From: Closterium sp. Naga37s-1
Lineage: Eukaryota; Streptophyta; Zygnematophyceae; Desmidiales; Closteriaceae
Reading direction: 5' to 3'
Length of the DNA stretch: 64,000 nt
Assembly: GCA_947471745.1 (NCBI GenBank)
Contig: CANJKZ010000783.1
Span: 74,501 to 138,500, forward strand
In this document: one piece after another, positions 18,291-30,689 of the stretch
How positions within the stretch are numbered: position 1 is the stretch's first letter
Layout: every line of letters starts with the position of its first letter
Position numbers and translations under genes: made by a program
The notes under the pieces: model-generated
The model's input: only the letters and a program-made list of their open reading frames with translations
What the model was told of the DNA's origin: nothing
The model's database searches: none

Positions 18291-21200
18291 GCCTCCTCGG
18301 CTGCTATCCAGTACGAGGCTCAAGGTCCTGAGACTGCCTCAGCGTGAGTGCAAGGGATCGAGATGTCAAGAGCGTCTGGATCCCCCTCGGGGGCAAGCAG
18401 CATGGCGTAAAGATGAGGAACAGCGGCCGCAAGGAAACCAAGCTCAAAGTGTCTGTCCTCTAGGACCTCCAGGGGAAAGACAGGAGCACCCCCAAAGGAC
18501 GAAGAACGAGCAGGGCCACCCACCAAGTGAGCGGCGTAGTCAAGGCGGTGAGAAGAGGCAAAGCTAGCGATAGTGGTAACAAGTGCTAACACAGACGACA
18601 GGGGTGCAGTCGGGTGAGTGACCAACGCGGATAAAACACGGGAGACAACAGGACGGGAGGCACGGAGGTAGTCGGACAACGGGTCATGAAGCACGGCGAA
18701 GGATGACTCAGGAGTCTATGGAAGGACCGGAGGAGGTGGAACATGAGAGTGGGTCGGGCAGGTCTCGCACTCGCAGTCGCTACTGCTCCGCCTCCTCTGG
18801 CGTCTGCTGCGACGGTACCTGTCCCTGCTGCTGCTCCTGCCACGGCTGCAGCTGCACCCGCTGCTGCGACCGGGACTCCTGCACGACCCTCTCCTACTGC
18901 GCCCATGGCTCCTCCTCTACTCTCTCCTGCTGTGTCTGCAACTGCACCTGCTGCTGCAGGCGGGACTCCTGCTCTACCCTCTCCTGCTGCGACCGGGACT
19001 CTTGCTCTACCCTCTCCGGGCGGGAATCTGCTCTACTCTCTCCTGCTGTGTTTGCAACTGCACCTCCTGCTGTGGATCCTCCTCTACTCTCTCCTGCCGC
19101 TGCAACTGAGACTGCTCCTGCGGCTGCTGCTGCTGCTGCTGTGCCCTCTCAAACCGCTCACGCTCCTCCCTCTCCAACCGGAGGAGACGCTGCTCACGGG
19201 TCAGGAAACGTACAGTGCGCGGTGTAGGCTCCACGGTGCCAGTGCCTTCAGCTCCAGCACCCCCAGAACCAGCACCTCCACCACCGACACCCCCGGGGCC
19301 TCCAGTACCTCCCGCAGGAACACCTCCAGGCTCCGCAGCAACCGGCCGCAAAGAAGAACGATGAGGGAACTGCGGGACAGGCAGAAAGCCACGGGGTAAC
19401 GCGGAGTGAGGCCACCGACTCGAGGCTGCCGTGTCCTCCACGGGAGTGACCTCCACGCCCACAACCCCTGCACCCCCAGAGCCAACACCCCCAGTTCCTG
19501 CAGCCCCAGTACCCTCACCCTCCGCGACTGCACCTCCCGCACCCCCAGACACGACAGAGACTAGACGCTACGGGGGGGACGACTGCGGAGTGACGTGCGA
19601 CACACCTGACGGGGCAGGACGCGAAGGGGGGGGGGGGCTACCAGGGCAATTGGGGGGGGCTCAACGGTGAGGAACAGCGGGGGGGAAAAGACCTCAGTAC
19701 CTCGGTGGGGGCGACTCCTGTAGTAACAGACAGACCCGTCGAACCTGACGTCCTGAGAAGCAAAGAACCCAGAGGAACACCCAGCCGGACGCGTCCAAAG
19801 GGAAGCCAAGAAGGACGCAAGCACGAGTGCGCGGGGACAACTTGTTCGCGCCAGGGGCGTGAACGTGAGCCAGACAACCCCAGACACGGAAGTCAGCTGC
19901 TACGCCCGGTAAACCTGTCCAGAGGGAGACTGGCGTCACCCGTGGCCGTGCATCACTTGGCCACAAGTTCAGCTGGTGCGCAGCGTAGCAGACTGCCTGA
20001 GGCCACAATAACTGAGGGGCACCGGCATGGCACATGGAGGTTCGGGCAACTTCCATGACCAGGCCGATGCGTCGCTCGGCTACCCCGTTCTGCTACGGCG
20101 AGGCTGGTAGCGTGTAAGACTGAACGACTCCCCGACCCTGACAGTACGTCTCTAGGCGAGTGGAAGAGAACTCACCACCGCGGTCCGAGTGTAGGCAAAG
20201 CCCACACAGGCCCTGGGCGCCACCCCACGCTAGTAGCCATGGCTCAAGGACGGTAGGCACATCGGCCTTCCATCGCAAGGGGAAAACCATGGTGTAGCGG
20301 GAGTAGTCGTCCTCCACAATCAGGAATTAGCGCTCCTGACGTGGGCCAAGGACCGGGGATGGGCCCCAGACGTCCAAGTGCAGGGTTTGGAAGGGAGTCG
20401 TGGTGGGGGGGGACGAGGAGGAGTGAGGGGCAGCGCGCTGCCGACCCTCGACGCAAGGAGTGCACGGCGGCACTGGTGAGCGAGGAAGCGGGGCAAGCGA
20501 CTCTGGGAAACCTGAGACCAGACGGTAACATGCCATCCTACTGAGACATGCGAACGACGGGTGACCTAGACGGTGGTGCCAGAGGTCCGACGGGTGGGTG
20601 AGGGACCGACAGTCACACGACACAGCAGGTACCTGACCTGGCCTGACCTAGTGTGGTGGGACCTAGTTTGTAGTGAGTATAGACCAGAGCCCGGCTCCCT
20701 GTGAAAAGTGGCCAGAGGGGCCCCAGTGGTACCGACTGTGTAGGAGGCAACAGGCTCGTCCACTAGGAAAGTGGTGACTACTCCTAGGTCGTGGAGGTGA
20801 CTGACACCCACCAGGTTCCTAGAGAACGAGGGCGTGTAGTAACCTATGAGGAACCCAGAGGGAGCCGCCAGACACGGGAGAGTGGTGGTGTTGCGGGCAA
20901 CTATAGGTCCCATAGAGGGCTCAGCCAAGGCGACGGTGACTGGAGTGCGCAGTGGTATGAGGTCAGTACAGTCGCGAAAGAAACAGTTGGACGCTCTAGA
21001 GTCTAGGGTGAAGGAAAGTTGTGCATTCTGTGAGGTCGTACCCGAGCCAACGACAAAGGCTGGTGCTACACTAGTGGTAGTTGCAGCTCCTACACAAAGA
21101 CCCTCAGAGGCGCCTCGACTAGAAACAACATACACACCAAGATTGGAAACGCAGGTCTCTACTCGTGCAGCCGGGAAAGGTCCTAGACCAGGTAGGTGAG

Positions 21201-21345
21201 ACTCAACTAGTGCAGCAGTGCGCTGGCGAAGACGCGAGGGCCAGTGGGGTGTAATAGCGTGGGGACCAAAACGCTCACGGTGAAGGTCGTCGAGTCGACG
21301 GTAACAGCTGGACGCAGAGTGGTCAGGACTCCAGCAGGTAGTGCC
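18290..21345 (-). pseudogene. E3 protease, integrase and linker remnant
   Basis: From 21345 downward: zinc-knuckle end CWSPDHSASSC (C-x4-H-x4-C); protease with DSG changed to DSR (FTLDSRASNCFFRDC near 21000); pre-integrase WHHRLGHPSFACLSRM and CVEGRQRAAPH (20440-20580); integrase DYSRYTMVFPLRWKADVPTV, HSDRGGEFSSTRLE (near 20180), then a stop before QNGVAERRIGLVMEVAR (near 20080-20040); target-choice tail NKLSPRTRACVLLGFPLDAS (near 19830). The linker (18730-19550) is GTGGVGSGGAG-like here and has no GAEPE array. Several stops and shifts. Confidence 0.85.
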
Positions 21346-22615
21346 AGCACCAGGGCCTGTCCGCGATACGTCCGCGGACAAGCTCTCCTCCCGCGCCGTT
21401 CCCTGTGTCTTCCTTAGCTTTCCCCCTAACGCGCCTGGCTGGCAGTTTTACCGCCCCACCTCGCGCCGTGTCCTGCCCTCTCAGGACATCACGTTTGAGG
21501 AGTCGGTTCCCTCTTACCGTCTCTTCCCCTATCGCACTGCCCCTCTCCCTCCCCCTCCGCTCTTCCTCGCACCAGGTCCTCCTCTGGTAGACCCCCTCCC
21601 CCCTCAGGGTCCAGCTCCCTCAGGTCTGTCCCAGGTAGACCCTGTCGAACCTGTCGAGGTAGCTGTCGACTCTGGTGCTGCAAGAGGTGCTGCGTCTGGG
21701 GGTGCTGCGCCTCCGGGTGTGGGGCCTGGGGGTGCTGAGCTTGAGCGTGCTGAGCCTGGGGTTGCTGAGTCTGAGGGTGCGGAGCCTAGGGGTGCTGAGC
21801 CTGGGGGTGCTGAGCCTGGGGGTGCTGAGCCTGAGCGTGCTGCGCCTGGAGGTACTTTGTCTTCTGGAGGTCCTCCGGGTGTCTTGTCCAGTCGGGAGAC
21901 GCTCTCTCCACTGCAGCTGCGCGAGTGGTTTGGTCGGCGCTGGAGCCTCCGGAGTGGTGCTGCTAGAGCTGGAGCCGCGGGAGGTGCTGGAGCCGCTGGT
22001 TCCAGAGGTGCTCATACTGGAGGTAATGGAGCTGCTGGAGCTGGAGGTGCTGCTGGAGCTGGAGCTGCTGGAGGTGCTGGAGCCGCTGGTCCCGGAGGTG
22101 CTCGTACTGGCGGTGCTGGAGCTGCTGGAGCTGAAGGTGCTGCTGGAGCTGGAGCTGCTAGAGGTGCAGCTGGAGCTGGAGCTGCTAGAGGTACTAGAGC
22201 TGCTAGGGCTGGAGCTGCTGCTGGAGCTGGAGATGCTGGAGGTACTGGAGCTGCTGCTGGAGCTGGAGATGCTGGAGGTACTAGAGCTGCTGGAGCTGGA
22301 GGTGCTGCTGGAGCTGGAGGCACTGGAGCTGTTGGAGCTGGTTGTGCTCCAGGTATTGGTGCTAGAGACCCTGGAGCTGAAGGTGCTGGCCCTGGGGGTG
22401 CTGGTGCTGGTAGTGCTGCAGGCGTTGGAGCTGGAGACCTTGAAGGTGGAGGTGCTAGCCCTGGGGGTGCTGTTGCTATCGGTGCTGGTTCTGGAGGCGC
22501 TGTGCGGCCGCGACCGTACTTCGTTCCTCTGCTTCAACAGGTTCTTGGTCTCCCGCCTTCTACTGAGCTCACTCCTCCTTTCCTGTGTCCACCACCTGAC
22601 CAGTCCCAGCCGTAG
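21341..22615 (+). pseudogene. E4 integrase end and long linker (open frame)
   Basis: An uninterrupted frame of about 420 codons reads KLSSRAVPCVFLSFPPNAPG, then a proline-rich stretch, then GAEPGGAEPG repeats, the motif TLSPLQLREWFGRRWS and a long GAAGAGGAAG tract, ending with the family sequence PPSTELTPPFLCPPPDQSQP and a stop. The array is kept open although the element is dead, perhaps only because the repeat unit lacks stop codons. Confidence 0.75.
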
Positions 22616-23027
22616 TTACAGCTAGCCTCCCCACTGCCTGCTCCATCTCCTTACACTGAGCAGCCCGGAGGTCTTCTCGAGCATCGTGAGCCTGCGTCAC
22701 GTCCTGCGTCGCGTGTTCGCGCTGTTCGCACTGGTCGTCGTGTTCTGCGTCAGCGTCCTCCTCCTGTCCCCGGCACGCACCAGATGGCACTTCGTCCTTC
22801 CTCTGTTCCACTGCGTGTCCCTCTGCCGTCTCCTCCTGCGTCCTCCCTTGCTGACGGTCTGGACCCGGAGTCAGACTCCCTTCGAGCTGCTAGTCCTACT
22901 GTCACGTGTCTCCTGGCCACTGTTGTCACTGACCCTTCGTTTGAGTCTACTGCTGCGTCTGCTCTTGTTGCTGAGCTAGTTGACTTAGATTCCGCTTGTC
23001 GTCTAGACTACGCCGCTAGCCTTGTTG

Positions 23028-23660
23028 CTGAGTCTGATTCTGTCTGTCCTCCGTCTATCGGAGGTGAGTGTGCTCTTGGCACGGACGTCCTTGAGGACAG
23101 GCAGGAGGACTTTGAATGTTTGCAGCTGCTGTGCCTCATCTCGTGTCCATGCTGATTGCACCTGAGGGAGACCCGGATGCACCAGACATCCCAACCCCGC
23201 GATCTTACGTAGAGGCAATTGAGGGTCCCTACTCCTCTCAGTGTCAGTCAGCCATGGACGCGGAGATGGCTTCCTGGAAGTCCACAGGCACTTACGTCGA
23301 CGACGTTTACCCACCTGAGTCTGATTCGCCGCTAGTCTTGTTGCTGAGTCTGAGTCTGTCTGTCCTCCGTCCGTCGGGGGTGGGTGTGCTCTTGGCACGG
23401 ACGTCCTTCAGGACAGGCAGAAGGACTTAGAGTGTTTTGCAGCTGCTGTACCTCATCTCGTGTGCATGCTGATTGCACCTGAGGGAGATCCGGATGCACC
23501 AGACATCCCGACCCCGCGCTCTTACGCAGAGGCGATTACGGGTCCCTACTCCTCTCAGTGGCAGTCAGCCATGGACGCAGAGATGGCATCCTGGAAGTCC
23601 ACAAGCACTTACGTCGATGAGGTTCCCCCTCCTGGGGCGAACATCGTCGATGGCATGTAG
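23028..23660 (+). repeat. 317-base tandem duplication inside E4
   Basis: The stretch holding GAGTGTGCTCTTGGCACGGA, GCACCTGAGGGAGA-CCGGATGCA and TGGACGCGGAGATGGC occurs twice with a 317 base offset (for example CTTGGCACGGACGTCCTT at 23074 and 23391). E1 has it once (7380-7600). Both copies carry different point changes, so the duplication is not recent. Confidence 0.8.
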
Positions 23661-25039
23661 ATTTTCAGGGTGAAGCGGCCGCCGGGTTCTCCGCCTGTCT
23701 TCAAGGCGCGTTACGTTGCACGAGGCTTCAGTCAGTGACAGGGAGTTGACTTCTTCCAGACCTTCTCCCCTACCCCGAAGATGACCACTCTTCGGGTGCT
23801 GCTGCACGTCGCCACTCAGCGTGACTACGAGCTTCACTCTCTTGACTTCAGCACTGCTTTCCTAAAGGGCAGCCTGCATGAGGAGATTTGGCTGCACCGC
23901 CCACCTTGCTTCACTAGGTTGTTTCCTGCAGGTACCCAGTGGAGCCTTCGGCGGCCAGTCTACGGTCTCCGCCAGGCGCCTCGTGAGTGGCACGACACAC
24001 TGAGGACTACGCTTGCGGCTCTGGGTTTGCTCCTTTGACTGCTGACCCTTCGTTGTTTCTACGCACCGACACTTCGCTCCCGCCGTTCTACATCCTCGTG
24101 TACGTCGACGACTTGGTCTTTGCCACTGCTAACACTGCTGGACTGGCCCACGTGAAGTCGGAGCTGCAGAAGAGACACACGTGCACAGACCTGGGTGAGC
24201 TGCATAGCTATCTTGGCTTGAAGATCACCTGGGACAGAGCACAGCGCACCATTACCTTGACTCAGTCACACATGGTGCAGCAGGTCCTTCAGCGCTTCGA
24301 CTTCCAGTACTCCTTGCCACAGTCCACTCCTCTGCCTACCGGTCACTCGCTCTCAGCCCTGCCTTCGGATGAGTCCGTAGAGCCGAGTGGCCCGTACCCA
24401 GAGCTTGTGGGCTGCCTCATGTACCTGATGACCTGCACTCGACCTGACCTTGCTTACCCTCTTAGCATCCTGGCACGCTACGTTGCGCCCGGGAAACACC
24501 GACCAGAGCACTGGAATGCCGCTAAGAGGGTGATGCGCTACTTGTGCAGTACGTCGGGCATGGGGTTCGTGCTTCGAGGACGGGCTCGAGTTGTCCTCAC
24601 TGGTCACACAGACGCTTCTTGGGTTGACAACTTGGCTACGCAGCGGTCGTCACAGGGTTACACCTTCAGCCTTGGCTCCGGCTCTGTTTCGTGGCAGTCT
24701 ACCCGCTCGTCTTCTGTTCTCAGCTCTAGTTGTGAGGCTGAGATCTACGCAGGGGGCATGGTAGCACAGGAGTTACGCTGGCTCGCCTACCTGCTGACTG
24801 ACTTGGGAGAGCCGCCTCGTTCTCCTCCAGTTCTGTACGTCGACAACAAGGCCATGATTGCCTTGTGTCAGGAGCACAGACTGGAGCACAGAACGAAGCA
24901 CATCGCTCTGAGCACATCTCGAGAGTTGCAGCAACGTAGTCAGCTTCGTCTTGTTTACGCGGCCTCTCAGGCCAACACTGCTGATATCTTCACCAGGCAC
25001 TTCAGCCTTGTGATCATCAGCGTTTCTGTACTGTTCTAG
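23650..25039 (+). pseudogene. E4 reverse transcriptase and RNase H
   Basis: RT begins near 23665 (VKRPPGSPPVFKARYVARGF with one stop), passes ELHSLDFSTAFLKGSLHEEI and shifts frame near 24025. A 350-codon frame then carries the catalytic ILVYVDDLVFATAN (24093-24134) and a full RNase H (GHTDASWVDNLATQRSSQGY, SSCEAEIYAGGMVAQELRWL, LYVDNKAMIALCQEHRLEHR, QANTADIFTRHF). Confidence 0.88.
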
Positions 25040-25308
25040 GCCTTGTGCCTACTTGGCCTCAATTGCTCACTTCTTGACTCTGCTTGTACTGTGATCTATA
25101 TACTTATACCTGCATGCTTACACTTGCTAGGTTGTGATCACCGTACTGCTTGTTCTTCTTTGTATATAACTGTGCATGTGAACTAACCTTGTGGCCATTT
25201 GCTTGTGCTCAGAATGCGTGGTGACTTTGTGATCCACCTTGAGCTTGCTTTGCTTTTCTTGACTGGTCTTGTGACCTCTTGTTCTCCCCCACTTTGCCTA
25301 TGGGGGTG

Positions 25309-25438
25309 TGTCAAACATATATGCTGTATCTTGTGTAGGCTATAGTGGGGTAGCCCATATGGGGTACAACCCAATTAGGGTTAGTACTTGTACCCATCGT
25401 ATTGTTAGTGAATTCATCCCTCGTTCATTCTACTGACA
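25309..25438 (+). repeat. E4 3' LTR (130 bp)
   Basis: TGTCAAACAT...CTACTGACA, preceded by CTATGGGGGTG. It shares GGGGTAGCCCATA-GGGGTACAACCCAATTAGGGTTAGTACTTGTAC with the E1 LTRs. Confidence 0.9.
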
Positions 25439-25726
25439 CGAGGATGATTAGTTGTTTAGGTTAGGAGCAAAGGCATTAAACCTAAGAAATGCATGCAATT
25501 CTTAACAAACAAATGAACCCGAAATACTGGACAAAGTTCGCGTATTCATGGCATTTTCTTCCCAAATGACCTTATTTCCTTGTGTTGGTTAACTTTTATG
25601 CCTGAGCCCTAAACCTATTCTATTAATATTTGTATATATGCATATATATTTTTTATATATGTATGTATATGTATACCACCTTATTTAATGCGAAAATATG
25701 CCACTTGTAATCAGCAAGGGTCTTGA
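25439..25726. other. AT-rich gap between E4 and E5: nothing recognised
   Basis: 288 bases, AT-rich with TATATA stretches (25625-25680). It shows no open frame of note and no repeat partner in the window. It probably is a piece of the older host sequence. Confidence 0.5.
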
Positions 25727-25848
25727 TGTCAGACGTTATAGTCGTAGTGATGTGTGTCATATAGGGTACAATAGTTAGGGTTAGGTTGATGTACCCCAAC
25801 CAACCTTAGTGAACACATTTTTCTGTTCTTGTCATGGTATCACCTAAG
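25727..25848 (+). repeat. E5 5' LTR and primer site
   Basis: TGTCAGACGT...CTTGTCA (25727-25834) resembles a shortened family-A LTR (TATAGGGTACAA-AGTTAGGGTTAG). It is followed at once by TGGTATCACCTAAG. Only the first eight bases match the usual iMet site, so the primer site has decayed or another tRNA is used. A perfect stem GGATCC-TGTG-GGATCC follows at 25852-25867. Confidence 0.8.
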
Positions 25849-25959
25849 TTAGGATCCTGTGGGATCCCGTTCCTCTCGTTCACGTCCGTAGTGCCCGAGC
25901 CTATCCCGTACCCTAGTGCTCGTTACGCCCCTAGCGCCTATCGCGCTCATCTCTCTCGT

Positions 25960-26600
25960 GCCCTAGCGCCCGATGCGCTTGCCGTCGCGTCGCCCCTGCT
26001 GTCCCGTCCCGCCCCCCCCAGCTGTCCCGTCCCGTCCCCCCTACTGTCCCGTCCCGTCCCGCCCCCCCTTCTGTCCCGTCCCGTCCCGTACCCCCTGTTG
26101 TCCCGTCCCGTCCTGTCCCGTACCCCCTGCTGTCCCGTCCCGTCCCGTCGTCCCTGCTGTCTCGTCGTCCCTGCTGTCCCGTCCCGTCGTCCCTGCTGTC
26201 CCGTCGCGTCGCCCCCTGCTTTCCGGTCGCGTCGCGCCTGTCCCTGCTGTACCGTCGCATCGCGCTGCCCTGCCGTGTCGCACCGTCCGTCCCGTCCCGT
26301 CCCGTCCCCGTCGCGCTTCCCGTCCCATCCCGTCGCACGCACCCCATGCGCCTTGCCCGTCAGTCGTGCCCCATGCGCCCTGACCGTCCGTCGCGCCCCG
26401 TGCGCCCAGCCCGTCCGTGGCGCCCCCGGCGCGCCCTGCCCATCCGTCACGTCCCTGCTGCACCCTGCTTGTCAGTCGCACCCCGTGCGCCCAGCCCGTC
26501 CGTGGCGCCCCGTTCGCCCTGCCTGTTCGTCGCGCCCCGTGCGCTCTGCCCGTCCGCGCCTGTCGCGCCCATCTCTGACAGTCGCGTCCTGTCCTCGCAC
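25960..26600 (+). repeat. GC-rich leader repeat of E5 (CGTCCCGTCC and CGTCCGTCGCGCCC units)
   Basis: CCCCCTGCTGTCCCGTCCCG-type units (25985-26230) grade into GCCCCGTGCGCCCTGCCCGT-type units (26330-26570). It has the position and base bias of the E1 leader but a different repeat unit. Open frames through it on both strands are by-products of the repeat. Confidence 0.8.
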
Positions 26601-26682
26601 CGCACTGTATGTCACGCTCTATGTAGGCCCTCCAGGCATTTAGGGTTTCGGCAACAGCAGTTCCCACCCCTTCGTTACTGCT

Positions 26683-27900
26683 ATGGCGACCCCTAGGGTT
26701 TTGCGCTTTGACGCCGAGGGTAGGCCGCTTCAGTTCTTCGTCTGGCTCCTACGTGTGCGCCGCCTTTCAGAGAGTCAGGTTCACGTAGATGAGTCTTTGT
26801 GGGTGCACGCTTCTGGCGACCTTCCTAAGCCCGACGATCCTACACCCTTAGGCACTGACACTAGCCATGCAGACAGAGATCGTTATGCTTGCCAGCATGC
26901 TGACCTCACAGCGTGGAAGTCGCGTGGCGCTGCGGCCTGCATCGCCCTCAACAGCCTCCTCCCTGAGTCTGAGGAGGCCCACTTCACTCAGGTTCACGGC
27001 TAGTGAGTTCCTGACTGCGATCAAGGCCCGCTACGCTACTCCCACCACTGTCTCTCTTGGTCGCATGTTCCTCCCGTTCCTGTTTCCTGACCTCACCTCG
27101 TTTGAGCACTCTGCTGACTTGATCGGTCACCTACGCTCGCTCGATTCCAGCTACCGCGCTGCCTGCAATGACGAACGACATGCACTGCTCCCTCCCCCTA
27201 TGGCGATTACTATCTATTTCATTGCCACTAGCCTCCCTGACCGCCTTGCCTCGGTTCGTGACGCGCTTCTTCTGAAGCACCCTAGCGAGCTCACTATCGA
27301 GGTCCTTGAGTCTGCCCTCAAGGACATCGAGAGAAACCTCCACTCGATTGCCTCCGCCTTTGGTGCTGTGCCCCCTCCACTGTTTCACGGATGCACTGTC
27401 CCTCAGCTGCCCACCTTTACTGCCTCCCTTGCCACTGCCGCTACTAACGTGACCGCAGTTGCTGTTAAGACTTCTTCACGGTCTAGGGGTAGGAGCGGCA
27501 GGAAAGGCGGTCAGGGAGCAGGCGGAGGCGGCGGAGGTGGTGGAGGTGGCGTGGCGAGCGGCGATGGCGGGAGTACAGAGGTTGGAGGAGCGTCTCGTGC
27601 AGCGGCTAGTGACTCCCCTACTACAGTTATTGGAGGTGATGCTCGGGTTCGTCAGGCACCTACTGGTCCGCCAGCTGCCGGTGCTGGAGTGGCGGCTTGG
27701 TACCTGACTCATCGGGGCGGCAGCAGCAGCAGCCATTCCTCTCGCAGCAGCTACAGCAGCAACAGAGGCAGCAGAAGGCTCCCACGCAGGGGTCTGGACT
27801 GCGTCAGCTGTCGCGTGGTGCCGTCCACCCTCCCTGCACCTATCTTGCTCAGACAGGTACTCGTCGAGGCCTCCCATGTGGCCGCACCCACCCATCGAGT
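26683..27900 (+). pseudogene. E5 gag
   Basis: The start is ATG 26683: MATPRVLRFDAEGRPLQFFV, then WKSRGAAACIALNSLLPESE; a frameshift at about 27000; then FLTAIKARYATPTTVSLGRM, LFPDLTSFEHSADLIGHLRS and ELTIEVLESALKDIERNLHS; then a GGGGGGGG tract and the knuckle-like CGRTHPSSQC near 27870. This is the fullest gag of the family in the window and defines its fold: a helical capsid-like part, a glycine-rich linker and a knuckle. Confidence 0.85.
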
Positions 27901-29760
27901 CAGTGCTTTGCTCAGCTCACTGACACACTTCGTGCGGTCTACAGGGTTGACGGCCATGCCCTTGACTGGCTTCCCCTTGTTCAGCAATACGGCCTCGCTC
28001 GGTGGGGCATGTCGGCTTCTCACTTGCTTGATCTCTTAGTAACTCCTCATGCTATGTATGTTGTTGCTGACTCTAGTGCTTCTGACTCTGTTTACTCAAG
28101 TGTTGTTAGCTTAGGCGCTTGTGTTGCTGAGGCGCATGTTGCTAGCGCATGTACTTGTATAGATACTAGTTTAGTAGCTGCTTCGGAGGACACTTCCCTG
28201 TCGTTCACTCTGGACTCCGGAGCTTCGCACTATTTCTTCCGCGACCACACGATGCTTACTCCGCTTCCTGCGCCGGTCTCTGTAGCACTGGCTGATCCCA
28301 CTTCGGGACCAGTTACTGCTCCCTACACTACTACGCTTCCGTGCCCAGCAGTTCCCTTGGGTTTCCTGACGGGCTTCCACGTCCCCTCGTTCTCCAGGAA
28401 CTTGGTGGGTATGAGGCCGCTCGTGAGTAGTCACGTAGGTGTGTGGATTGAGCCATCTGGCGAGACTGCGGTTTGTGTCGACGGGGACACGTACGCGCCT
28501 TTGGACACTTTTATCGCTGAGCCGGGCTCTAGTCTCTACACACTTCACACTGGCCCTCGGCAGCAGCAGCAGCAGCAGCTACTGCCCCCGACCACTGACA
28601 CTGCCCCCCGTCAGGTCCCCCCTTCTCACTAGGTTACCGCTTTTCACCAGGTAGTTGTTTCTGGTCAGGTTCCCGTGTCTGGTCCAGTTGATGTGTCTTG
28701 CTCCTGCCGGTCACTTGCCCACCCCACCGTTCTGTGGCACCACTGGATGGGGCACCCGTCCATTCCTTGCCTGCGCACTATGTCTAGTCAGCGTCTTGTC
28801 TTAGGCCTCCCGCGAGTCTTGCCGTCGCTGCGGCCTTCGCTTGCACCACCTTGCGGTCCCTGCGTCGAGGGTCGGCTGCGCGCCACCCCTCACTCCTCCT
28901 CCCTTCGTCCGGCCACCGAGCTTTTTGAGACTCTCCACTTGGATGTCTAGGGCCCCGCCCTTCGCCCTGGCCCTGAGCGAGAGAGTTTCTTTCTGGTCGT
29001 CGTTGACGACTACTCTCGCTACACCACAGTGTTCCCCCTGGCAAAGAAATCTGAGGTAAATTCTACGCTGATCCGGTGGTTACTTACCACTGCGGACACT
29101 CGTGGTTGTCGTGTCAGCTTTCTTCACTCCGACCATGGGGGTGAGTTTCGCTCCGGCATTCTTGCTGGATTCTGTCACGAGCAAGGCATCCGTCAGTCCT
29201 GGATGCTTCCAAAGTCCCCAGAGCAGAATAGGGTTGCTGAGCGCTGCATAGGCTTGGTCATGGAGATTGCACGCCCCTCCATGATCCACGCCCGTGCGCC
29301 CCATTTTCTGTGGCCCTACGCGGTTCGGTACGCCGCTCACCAGGTCAACCTCTGGCCACGTGTCTCTTGGCCAGAGGCTTCGCCGACCAGTCTTTGGACT
29401 GGGTCCCCTGGTGCTGCATCACGTTTTCGTGTCTGGGGCTGCTTGGCGCTTGTTCGTGACATCTCCGCACATAAGCTCTCCCCTCGCGCCCTTCCTTGTG
29501 TCTTCCATTGTTTCCCCGTGGACTCCTCCGACTTCACCTTTTACCACCCTCCCCCTTCACCGGTTCTTAGACTCTTGCGACGTTCGTTTTGTCGAGTTAG
29601 TCCCCTACTACACCCGGTACCCCTTTCGAGGTCTTTTGGTACCTCCTCCCCCTCTCTTCCTGACTTTCCCCCCCCTCCTGCCCCTTCGGTACAGCCCCCC
29701 CCCCCCCCCCTGGTCCAGCTCCGTCAGGTGTGTCACACGCTACCCTCCCCCCCTCAGTAG
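27900..29760 (+). pseudogene. E5 protease and integrase
   Basis: Protease: LSFTLDSGASHYFFRDHTML (28197-28256), triad intact. Pre-integrase: LWHHWMGHPSIPCLRTMSSQ and CGPCVEGRLRATPH. Integrase: ETLHLDV then in-frame TAG (28948-28950), VDDYSRYTTVFPLAKKSEVN, FLHSDHGGEFRSGILAGF, SPEQNRVAERCIGLVMEIAR; D, D and E are all present. The tail KLSPRALPCVFHCFPVDSSD follows. It is broken by the stop and by a shift near 28640. Confidence 0.88.
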
Positions 29761-30689
29761 CCCCTCAGGTGCCGTCCCCTTCCCCACAGTCCTCCTCACA
29801 GCCTACTGCGGACCCTGCGGGAGCAGGTGCTCGTGTCAAGGACCCTGGGGGTGCTACCTCTGGAGGGCTTGGAGGTGGAGCTGAGAGTGTGCCTCCATGA
29901 GGTTCTGGTGCCAGGGGTGCTAACGTTGGAGCTGAGCCCGAGTCTTCAGGAGGTTCTAGTCTTCAAGGAGCTGGTGTAAGTCGCACTGTCCCTGGGGGTG
30001 CTACGACTGGGGGTGCGGGTGCGCCCCCTACGGGACCTGGAGAGTCTGGGACTGGCCGTGCTGCTGCTGGTGGTGCTAGCTCTGGGGGTGGTGCCACCGA
30101 TTCTTTGGAGAGCGGTCCTGGGGCTACCACCACTCCGGACACTTCTCCTCCCCCCCACCCATACCCGACCAGGTTCCAGGCCCGTATTCGCCATGCCCGT
30201 AAGGAGCAGCTGGAGTTGGAGCGAGAGGAGAGAGAGTTGGAGTGGCAGCAGCTGGAGCTACAGCGGTTGGAGCAGAAGCAGCAGCCGGAGAAGCAGCAGC
30301 AACAGCAGCAGGAGCAGCAGCAGCCGCCGCAGCTGGAGGAGTAGCGGTCGTAGCCGCAGCAGCAGCCACAGCAGCAGCAGCCGCCACCTCCTCCTCATGT
30401 CTCTAGTCTTCAGACCCTCAGTCTCCCCTCTCCCTCTCCTCCCTCCTCCCCCTCTCCTCCCGTCTCTGGTCCTCCGCTTCCTCCTCCTGACCCCTCCCCA
30501 GCTGTTTTCCCTCCTCTGCCTCCGTTGTCCCCTCCTCTTTCTCACACTTGGCCCTCGCGTCGCTCTCCTCATGCTCGTCCCTCGTCCCATGTTTCCTTCT
30601 CTGACCTTCGTACTGCCCTGTTTTGTTCTAGTCCACCTCGTTCGTCTCCTTCTGTACTTCCTTCTCCTTCTGAGTCGGCTCTCACTACT

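Larger units (their letters stand above)
15225..21345 (-). mobile_element. E3: family-A copia element, 5' truncated, minus strand
   Basis: The 3' LTR (15225-15355) is preceded, on the minus strand, by the purine tract ATGGGGGTG. The internal order on the minus strand is protease, integrase, linker, RT, RNase H. The element stops within the gag zinc knuckle at about 21345, where plus-strand E4 starts. The five bases before the LTR are GTTTG; the matching duplicate is not found at the other end, in keeping with truncation. A separate 1157 bp solo LTR is inserted in it. Confidence 0.9.
21346..25438 (+). mobile_element. E4: 3' half of a family-A copia element
   Basis: It starts abruptly within the end of integrase (RDTSADKLSSRAVPCVFLSF) and ends with a 3' LTR at 25438. 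The first 600 bases overlap E2 14520-15220 in content, so E4 is not the missing right half of E2. The 5' part is absent. It is the best-preserved RNase H of the family in the window. Confidence 0.9.

Noticed and set aside
12920..25438. E2 and E4 as two halves of one element split by E3
   Set aside because: E2 14520-15224 and E4 21352-21930 cover the same region with many differences, so they are separate copies.
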